A stretch of DNA of 5,902 bases from Paracoccaceae bacterium (GTDB lineage: Bacteria > Pseudomonadota > Alphaproteobacteria > Rhodobacterales > Rhodobacteraceae), in contig JAESQH010000052.1 of NCBI GenBank assembly GCA_016765235.1, positions 49,831 to 55,732 on the forward strand, given 5' to 3'. Shown here piece by piece: positions 1-5,902 of this stretch; the stretch's first letter is position 1, and the number at the start of each line of letters is the position of its first letter. The translations under genes and the position numbers were made by a program. A model generated the notes under the pieces. That model made no database searches and was not told the DNA's origin. It was given only the letters and a program-made list of their open reading frames with translations.

Positions 1-1854
1 CCGGGCGATCCGGGCGTGGACATCTATCGTCTGCGTAAATTCCAGCGCTCGAACCAGAACACCTGTATTAACCAACGTCCGTTGGTGAAAGTTGGCGATC
101 GGGTTAAAAAGGGCGAAGTTATTGCTGATGGTCCATCCACCGATATCGGTGAATTGGCACTTGGTAAAAACGTGCTCGTCGCGTTTATGCCTTGGATGGG
201 CTACAACTACGAAGATTCGATCCTGATCTCTGAACGTATTGTTAAGGATGACGTCTTCACCTCGATCCACATCGAGGAATTCGAAGTCGCCGCCCGTGAT
301 ACCAAACTGGGTCCTGAAGAAATCACACGTGATATCCCGAATGTTGGCGAGGAAGCATTGCGCAACCTCGACGAAGCAGGGATCGTTTACATCGGTGCCG
401 AAGTTGGCCCGGGTGACATTCTGGTTGGTAAAATCACGCCTAAAGGCGAAAGCCCGATGACACCTGAAGAAAAACTTCTTCGGGCGATCTTTGGCGAGAA
501 AGCTTCCGATGTTCGCGACACATCCATGCGCCTGAAACCTGGTGATTTTGGTACAGTTGTGGAAGTTCGTGTATTCAACCGACACGGCGTAGAAAAAGAC
601 GAACGCGCACTTCAGATTGAACGTGAAGACGTTGAACAACTAAGCCGTGACCGTGATGACGAGTTGGCGATCTATGATCGTAACATCTACAACCGTCTGA
701 AAACACTGATCATGGGCAAGAAGGCCGTTAAAGGCCCGAAAGGCGTGAAGGCTGGCTCGACCATTACGGAAGAACTGCTGGAAACGCTAAGCCGTGGTCA
801 ATGGTGGCAGCTTGCTTTGTCGGAAGACAAAGACGCATCTGAAGTCGAAGCATTGAACGCACAATATGAGGCGCAAAAAGCTGCACTTCAGGCGCGTTTC
901 GACGACAAAGTAGAGAAAATTCGCCGCGGCGATGATCTGATGCCTGGCGTGATGAAAATGGTCAAAGTCTTTATCGCTGTGAAGCGTAAGCTTCAGCCTG
1001 GTGATAAAATGGCCGGCCGTCACGGCAACAAAGGTGTTATCTCCCGCGTTGTTCCCGAAGAAGATATGCCGTTCCTTGCGGATGGTACGCCGGTTGATTT
1101 CTGTCTGAACCCACTGGGTGTGCCATCGCGCATGAACGTTGGGCAAATTCTGGAAACACACATGGGCTGGGCCGCACGCGGTCTGGGTAAATCCATCGGT
1201 GATGCTTTGCAGGAATACCAGCGTTCGGGCGATATGACGCCTGTGCAGGATACTATGAAAGTGGCCTATGGACCTGACCTCTATGACGAGGTTCTGGCTA
1301 AAATGGATCAGAACGAACTTCTCGAAGCTGCGGGTAACGTCACTAACGGCGTGCCAATCGCGACGCCAGTGTTTGACGGTGCCAAAGAGGCAGACGTGAA
1401 TGATGCACTGGTTCGTGCTGGTCTCGACACGTCCGGTCAGTCGGTTCTGTTTGACGGTCGTACAGGCGAACAGTTTACGCGCCCTGTAACTGTCGGCATG
1501 AAGTATGTTCTGAAACTGCATCACCTTGTGGACGATAAAATCCACGCGCGCTCCACTGGTCCGTACTCCCTCGTTACGCAGCAACCACTGGGTGGTAAGG
1601 CACAGTTCGGTGGCCAGCGCTTCGGCGAGATGGAGGTCTGGGCTTTGGAGGCTTACGGCGCTGCATACACCTTGCAAGAGATGCTAACAGTCAAGTCGGA
1701 TGATGTTGCCGGACGGACGAAAGTCTACGAAAGCATCGTCAAAGGCGAAGACAACTTCGAGGCTGGTGTCCCAGAATCTTTCAACGTGTTGGTCAAGGAA
1801 ATTCGCTCTCTCGGTATGAATATCGAGTTGCTGAATTCGGAGGATGAATCATGA
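1..1854 (+). CDS. rpoB: DNA-directed RNA polymerase subunit beta, C-terminal part (5' end outside window)
   Basis: This is the catalytic-core beta subunit, which with beta', two alpha and omega forms the cytoplasmic RNA polymerase that makes RNA from NTPs. The reading frame is open from base 1 (PGDPGVDIYRLRKF...) to TGA at 1852-1854, giving 617 residues; codon 1 aligns near E. coli residue 743, so more than half the gene lies upstream, including the rifampicin pocket. Visible landmarks by window codon: SNQNTCINQ near 25; YNYEDSIL with E71/D72 (E. coli E813/D814); the flap-tip helix PEEKLLRAIFGE at 155-166, which contacts sigma region 4; a Lys/Gly-rich loop and charged helical insertion at about 195-325; GDKMAGRHGNKG with active-centre lysines K336 and K344 (E. 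coli K1065/K1073); and HHLVDDK with H508 (E. coli H1237). The C-terminal block GGKAQFGGQRFGEMEVWALEAYGA, given here as a key landmark, precedes KEIRSLGMNIEL, the conserved end that packs on beta'. The tail is about four residues longer than in E. coli. The E. coli numbering is recalled, but the register is self-consistent. The stop overlaps the rpoC start. Confidence 0.99.
   Translation, partial: PGDPGVDIYRLRKFQRSNQNTCINQRPLVKVGDRVKKGEVIADGPSTDIGELALGKNVLVAFMPWMGYNYEDSILISERIVKDDVFTSIHIEEFEVAARDTKLGPEEITRDIPNVGEEALRNLDEAGIVYIGAEVGPGDILVGKITPKGESPMTPEEKLLRAIFGEKASDVRDTSMRLKPGDFGTVVEVRVFNRHGVEKDERALQIEREDVEQLSRDRDDELAIYDRNIYNRLKTLIMGKKAVKGPKGVKAGSTITEELLETLSRGQWWQLALSEDKDASEVEALNAQYEAQKAALQARFDDKVEKIRRGDDLMPGVMKMVKVFIAVKRKLQPGDKMAGRHGNKGVISRVVPEEDMPFLADGTPVDFCLNPLGVPSRMNVGQILETHMGWAARGLGKSIGDALQEYQRSGDMTPVQDTMKVAYGPDLYDEVLAKMDQNELLEAAGNVTNGVPIATPVFDGAKEADVNDALVRAGLDTSGQSVLFDGRTGEQFTRPVTVGMKYVLKLHHLVDDKIHARSTGPYSLVTQQPLGGKAQFGGQRFGEMEVWALEAYGAAYTLQEMLTVKSDDVAGRTKVYESIVKGEDNFEAGVPESFNVLVKEIRSLGMNIELLNSEDES
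1839..1844 (+). promoter_or_regulatory. Shine-Dalgarno sequence of rpoC
   Basis: GGAGGA lies six bases upstream of the ATG at 1851, inside the last codons of rpoB. It is a near-perfect anti-16S match at good spacing and decides the rpoC start. The nearby ATG at 1844 is in another frame and is not used. Because this site lies within rpoB, ribosomes finishing rpoB pass over it just before the overlapping start, which fits coupled translation (inferred). Confidence 0.85.
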
Positions 1855-4800
1855 ACCACGAAATCACGAACAACCCGTTTAATCCGGTAACACCCGTAAA
1901 GACTTTCGACGAGATCAAAATCTCTTTGGCCTCGCCAGAGCGTATTTTGTCTTGGTCTTTCGGCGAAATTAAAAAGCCGGAAACCATCAACTATCGTACG
2001 TTCAAGCCTGAGCGCGACGGTCTTTTCTGTGCGCGTATCTTTGGCCCGATCAAAGATTACGAATGTCTGTGCGGAAAATATAAACGCATGAAGTATCGCG
2101 GCGTTACATGCGAGAAATGTGGTGTTGAGGTAACTTTGCAGAAGGTTCGCCGCGAGCGCATGGGTCACATCGACCTTGCCGCGCCGGTTGCGCACATCTG
2201 GTTCCTGAAATCGCTTCCATCCCGTATTGGTTTGATGCTGGACATGACGTTGCGCGATCTGGAACGCATCCTGTACTTCGAGCAGTATGTTGTGATCGAG
2301 CCGGGTCTTACAGACCTCAACCACGGTCAGCTTATGACTGAAGAAGAGTTCATGGACGCCCAAGATCAGTTCGGTGATGACAGCTTTACTGCCGGTATCG
2401 GTGCTGAAGCCATCCGCGAGATGCTGGCCGCGATCGACCTTGATGCAGAAGCCGAGCAGCTTCGTGCTGATCTGGCCGTAGCAACTGGCGAGCTGAAACC
2501 AAAGAAGATCATCAAGCGCCTAAAACTTGTTGAAAACTTCCGTGGTTCTGGCAACCGTCCTGAATGGATGGTCATGACCGTGATCCCTGTGATCCCGCCA
2601 GAATTGCGCCCGTTGGTTCCCCTAGACGGTGGCCGTTTCGCAACGTCGGATCTGAACGATCTGTACCGCCGCGTTATCAACCGTAACAACCGCCTGAAAC
2701 GCCTGATTGAACTGCGTGCGCCGGATATCATCATCCGTAACGAAAAACGTATGTTGCAAGAATCCGTTGATGCGTTGTTTGACAACGGCCGTCGTGGTCG
2801 CGTAATCACTGGCGCTAACAAGCGTCCGTTGAAATCGCTTTCCGACATGCTGAAAGGTAAACAGGGGCGTTTCCGCCAGAACCTTTTGGGTAAACGGGTC
2901 GACTTCTCCGGTCGTTCCGTGATTGTGACCGGCCCTGAGTTGAAACTGCATCAATGTGGTCTTCCCAAGAAGATGGCGTTGGAGTTGTTCAAACCGTTCA
3001 TCTATTCCCGCTTAGAGGCCAAAGGTCTGTCCACAACTGTGAAACAGGCCAAGAAACTGGTTGAAAAAGAACGTCCAGAAGTTTGGGATATCCTCGACGA
3101 GGTTATCCGCGAGCATCCGGTCATGCTGAACCGTGCGCCAACATTGCACCGTTTGGGCATTCAAGCGTTCGAACCTGTTCTGATCGAGGGTAAAGCCATC
3201 CAGCTTCACCCGCTGGTTTGTGCAGCGTTCAACGCCGACTTCGACGGCGACCAAATGGCTGTTCACGTTCCGCTGAGCCTCGAAGCGCAGTTGGAAACAC
3301 GTGTTCTGATGATGTCGACAAACAACGTTCTGTCGCCTTCAAATGGTAAACCAATCATCGTTCCTTCGCAGGATATGATTTTGGGCCTCTACTACATTAC
3401 GCTTGCGCGTAAGGGCATGGTGGGTGAGGGCATGGCTTTCGCAACCATGGCAGAGGTCGATCACGCGCTTGAAGCTGGCGTTGTGCATTTGCACGCCAAC
3501 ATCACAGCCCGTATCGAACAGATTGACGCCGAGGGTAACTCCTATATGGAGCGTGTAGAAACCACACCGGGTCGCTTGCGTCTTGGTCAGTTGCTACCGA
3601 AAAACCATAAGGCGCCGTTCTCGATCCTGAACCGTTTGCTTCGCAAGAAGGAAGTCGGGGACGTGATTGATATTGTTTATCGTCACTGTGGCCAGAAAGA
3701 ATCTGTTATTTTCTGTGACCAGATCATGACGCTTGGTTTCCATGAAGCGTTCAAAGCCGGCATTTCGTTTGGCAAGGATGACATCATCATTCCTGATACT
3801 AAATGGGATTTGGTGAACGGCACACGTGATCAGGTTAAAGGTTTTGAGCAACAGTATATGGATGGCCTGATTACTCAGGGCGAGAAATACAACAAAGTTG
3901 TCGATGCCTGGTCGAAATGTTCCGATGTTGTTGCCGATGCGATGATGGGCGAGATTTCGAAAACGCACGTTGAAAAAGATGGTTCAGAAATGGAACCGAA
4001 CTCGGTTTACATGATGTCCCACTCCGGTGCGCGTGGTTCCCCTGCTCAGATGAAGCAGCTGGGCGGTATGCGTGGTCTGATGGCCAAACCTTCTGGCGAG
4101 ATTATCGAAACTCCGATTATCTCGAACTTTAAAGAAGGCCTGACGGTTCTGGAATACTTCAACTCCACCCACGGGGCACGTAAAGGCCTTGCGGATACGG
4201 CGTTGAAAACGGCGAACTCCGGTTACCTGACACGTCGTCTGGTGGATGTTGCACAGGATTGTATCGTTAAGATCGATGATTGTGAAACCGAACGTTCGAT
4301 CACAGCGCAAGCTGCGGTAAGCGACGGCGAGATCATCAGTTCTATGTCTGAACGCATTCTGGGCCGTACATCTGCCGAAGATGTTCTGCATCCTAAAACG
4401 GGTGAAATCCTTGTTCGTCGTGACGAACTTATGGACGAGCGCGCAGCGGACGCTGTTGAAGAAGCCGGTGTTCCATCGATGTTAATCCGCAGCCCGCTAA
4501 CGTGCGAAGCTGAAGACGGCATTTGTGCAACGTGTTATGGCCGTGACTTGGCACGTGGTACCCGCGTTAATCCGGGCGAAGCTGTTGGCATTATTGCCGC
4601 ACAATCGATCGGCGAGCCGGGCACACAGCTAACCATGCGTACTTTCCACATTGGTGGTATTGCGCAGGGTGGCCAGCAGTCGTTCCAGGAAGCCAACAAT
4701 GATGGTAAAGTCGAGCTTCGTAACGCGAACCTGATCGTAAATGCTGATAAAGAGCAGGTCGTGATGGGGCGTAATATGGAGCTGGCAATCATCGATGAAA

Positions 4801-5902
4801 ACGGTGTTGAACTTGCTTCTTACAAATTGACTTACGGTACAGTTGTGCTGGTCAAAAAGGATAAGAAAATCAAGCGTGGCGACAAGCTGTTTGAATGGGA
4901 TCCATACGCGCTTCCGATCATTGCGGAACAAGCCGGTGTGGCGAAGTTCGTTGACTTGACGCCGGGTCTTTCAATTCGTGAAGAAACCGATGATGCGACG
5001 GGCATGACCCAGCGTATCGTTATGGATTGGCGCACGGCCCCTAAAGGCAGCGACTTGAAGCCTGAACTGATCGTGATGGATCCTGAAACCGGCGAACCTG
5101 TTCGTTTGGCAAACGGCCACCCCGAGGTTCACACCATGTCGGTTGATGCGATTTTGTCCGTTGAAGACGGCGAAGTGATCAAAGCCGGTGACGTTATTGC
5201 GCGTATTCCACGCGAAGGCGCCAAGACAAAAGACATCACCGGTGGTCTGCCGCGTGTTGCCGAATTGTTCGAAGCCCGTCGCCCGAAGGACCACGCGATC
5301 ATCGCTGAAATTGATGGCCACGTAGCCTTTGGCAAGGACTATAAGAACAAACGTCGCGTTTCGGTTATGCCTGTGGATGACACACAGGAACCGGTCGAAT
5401 ATATGGTGCCAAAAGGTAAGCACATTCCTGTTCAGGAAGGTGATTTCATCCAGAAGGGTGAATACCTGATGGACGGCAACCCGGCCCCACACGACATTCT
5501 GAATGTTATGGGCGTCGAGGCGTTGGCCGACTATATGATCGACGAAGTTCAAGCCGTGTATCGTTTGCAAGGTGTGAAAATCAACGACAAGCACATCGAG
5601 GTTATTGTTCGCCAGATGCTCCAGAAATGGGAAATCGCATCGACGGGTGGTACAACCTTGTTGAAAGGCGAGCATGTTGATTTGGCCGAGTTCAAAGAAG
5701 CGAACGAGGAAGCCGTCGCTGCGGGTCGCGAGCCTGCAACCGGTGCGCCGATCCTGCTTGGTATCACCAAGGCCAGCTTGCAGACACGCTCGTTCATCTC
5801 TGCGGCGTCCTTCCAGGAAACCACACGGGTTCTGACGGAAGCTTCCACGCAAGGTAAGCGTGACAAGTTGATTGGCCTGAAAGAGAACGTGATCGTTGGT
5901 CG
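1851..5902 (+). CDS. rpoC: DNA-directed RNA polymerase subunit beta', nearly complete (3' end outside window)
   Basis: This is the largest RNA polymerase subunit; it carries the catalytic Mg2+ loop and the mobile clamp. It starts at ATG 1851 (MNHEITNNPFNP) and stays open for 1350 complete codons to the window end at ...LKENVIVG. About 60 residues are missing compared with E. coli (1407 aa). Landmarks in order: N-terminal zinc ribbon C72, C74, C87, C90; lid and clamp helices about 255-310 (RFATSDLNDLYRR, INRNNRLKRL), the main sigma-binding surface; switch region NLLGKRVDFSGRS; NRAPTLHR with R428; the catalytic loop NADFDGD at 461-467, with Mg2+ ligands D463, D465 and D467 all present; secondary-channel rim YNKVVD with N681, K682, D685, which match E. 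coli residues of the DksA/ppGpp site; bridge helix about 766-801 (LEYFNSTHGARKG); second zinc site C811, C885, C892, C895; trigger loop QLTMRTFHIGG with M929, R930, H933; SI3 insertion about 940-1125; then TKDITGGLPRVAELFEARRP. All align with E. coli within a few residues, so no frameshift is seen. It overlaps rpoB by four bases and is surely cotranscribed with it. Confidence 0.99.
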   Translation, partial: MNHEITNNPFNPVTPVKTFDEIKISLASPERILSWSFGEIKKPETINYRTFKPERDGLFCARIFGPIKDYECLCGKYKRMKYRGVTCEKCGVEVTLQKVRRERMGHIDLAAPVAHIWFLKSLPSRIGLMLDMTLRDLERILYFEQYVVIEPGLTDLNHGQLMTEEEFMDAQDQFGDDSFTAGIGAEAIREMLAAIDLDAEAEQLRADLAVATGELKPKKIIKRLKLVENFRGSGNRPEWMVMTVIPVIPPELRPLVPLDGGRFATSDLNDLYRRVINRNNRLKRLIELRAPDIIIRNEKRMLQESVDALFDNGRRGRVITGANKRPLKSLSDMLKGKQGRFRQNLLGKRVDFSGRSVIVTGPELKLHQCGLPKKMALELFKPFIYSRLEAKGLSTTVKQAKKLVEKERPEVWDILDEVIREHPVMLNRAPTLHRLGIQAFEPVLIEGKAIQLHPLVCAAFNADFDGDQMAVHVPLSLEAQLETRVLMMSTNNVLSPSNGKPIIVPSQDMILGLYYITLARKGMVGEGMAFATMAEVDHALEAGVVHLHANITARIEQIDAEGNSYMERVETTPGRLRLGQLLPKNHKAPFSILNRLLRKKEVGDVIDIVYRHCGQKESVIFCDQIMTLGFHEAFKAGISFGKDDIIIPDTKWDLVNGTRDQVKGFEQQYMDGLITQGEKYNKVVDAWSKCSDVVADAMMGEISKTHVEKDGSEMEPNSVYMMSHSGARGSPAQMKQLGGMRGLMAKPSGEIIETPIISNFKEGLTVLEYFNSTHGARKGLADTALKTANSGYLTRRLVDVAQDCIVKIDDCETERSITAQAAVSDGEIISSMSERILGRTSAEDVLHPKTGEILVRRDELMDERAADAVEEAGVPSMLIRSPLTCEAEDGICATCYGRDLARGTRVNPGEAVGIIAAQSIGEPGTQLTMRTFHIGGIAQGGQQSFQEANNDGKVELRNANLIVNADKEQVVMGRNMELAIIDENGVELASYKLTYGTVVLVKKDKKIKRGDKLFEWDPYALPIIAEQAGVAKFVDLTPGLSIREETDDATGMTQRIVMDWRTAPKGSDLKPELIVMDPETGEPVRLANGHPEVHTMSVDAILSVEDGEVIKAGDVIARIPREGAKTKDITGGLPRVAELFEARRPKDHAIIAEIDGHVAFGKDYKNKRRVSVMPVDDTQEPVEYMVPKGKHIPVQEGDFIQKGEYLMDGNPAPHDILNVMGVEALADYMIDEVQAVYRLQGVKINDKHIEVIVRQMLQKWEIASTGGTTLLKGEHVDLAEFKEANEEAVAAGREPATGAPILLGITKASLQTRSFISAASFQETTRVLTEASTQGKRDKLIGLKENVIVG
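4668..5225 (+). other. SI3-type insertion within the beta' trigger loop (part of rpoC)
   Basis: About 186 residues (beta' 940-1125) separate the two halves of the trigger loop: TMRTFHIGG upstream and TKDITGGLPRV downstream. The size is close to the 188-residue SI3 (beta'i6) insertion of E. coli, residues 943-1130, which folds as sandwich-barrel hybrid motifs and affects pausing and trigger-loop folding. The sequence diverges from E. coli much more than its flanks, but keeps barrel-like segments such as VKKDKKIKRGDKLFEWDP and DGEVIKAGDVIARIPREGA. Both are the turn-rich, glycine-containing type seen in such barrels. The boundaries are set by alignment to recalled E. coli sequence and may be off by a few residues. 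Confidence 0.8.

Noticed and set aside
16..18. GTG as a possible start of a shorter beta gene
   Set aside because: The frame is open upstream to base 1 with residues PGDPG that continue the RpoB alignment. This is an internal Val codon of a gene cut by the window edge.
239..460. A 73-codon second + strand frame within rpoB
   Set aside because: It overlaps the conserved beta segment before the flap tip in another frame, and shows no convincing ribosome binding site or family resemblance.
787..1677. A 296-codon open frame on the minus strand
   Set aside because: It lies entirely opposite rpoB, and its product resembles no family I know and is rich in His, Phe, Cys and Arg, as expected from the complement of a conserved gene. 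The + strand frame carries all the RpoB motifs.
1831..1855. A possible promoter or attenuator between rpoB and rpoC
   Set aside because: The genes overlap, so there is no intergenic space. I see no hairpin followed by a T-run, and no convincing -35/-10 pair.
1725..2363. A 212-codon minus-strand frame spanning the rpoB-rpoC junction
   Set aside because: It covers the ends of two well-supported + strand genes, has no recognisable domain and no independent support. The shorter minus-strand frames in 1793-5866 were rejected on the same grounds.
4971..5852. A 293-codon open frame on the minus strand
   Set aside because: It is opposite the highly conserved rpoC 3' part. It has no recognisable domain, and its composition is typical of an antisense shadow.

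Overview
The window holds two adjacent housekeeping genes on the + strand and nothing else that I can support. They are the 3' part of rpoB (RNA polymerase beta subunit, bases 1-1854, cut at its 5' end) and most of rpoC (beta' subunit, from base 1851 and cut by the window end at 5902). Together they encode most of the RNA polymerase active centre: the beta flap, catalytic-site lysines and C-terminal clamp anchor, then the beta' zinc ribbon, clamp helices, catalytic Asp loop, bridge helix and trigger loop. About 60 C-terminal residues of beta' lie beyond the window.

The protein sequences point to Alphaproteobacteria, most probably Rhodobacterales. The reasons are the beta' N-terminus (MNHEITNNPFNPVTPVKTFDE), an SI3-type insertion in the trigger loop, a Lys/Gly-rich loop in the beta insertion, and close overall similarity to the Rhodobacteraceae versions as I remember them. 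Base composition looks only moderately G+C-rich, with many T- and A-ending codons. That would suit a lower-GC marine roseobacter-type lineage better than a classical high-GC Rhodobacter, but this is inference.

Layout: 1-1854 is rpoB (617 codons plus stop). At 1851-1854 the rpoC start overlaps the rpoB stop as ATGA, preceded by a strong Shine-Dalgarno at 1839-1844. From 1851 to 5902 is rpoC, open for 1350 complete codons with every expected motif in frame and no sign of a frameshift. There is no intergenic space, so I see no promoter, terminator, RNA gene, mobile element, CRISPR array or repeat. The overlap suggests translational coupling, which would help keep beta and beta' in 1:1 supply.

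I looked for a novel system and found none. The observations below are small-scale: gene overlap, lineage-specific insertions and one unusual residue next to a zinc ligand.
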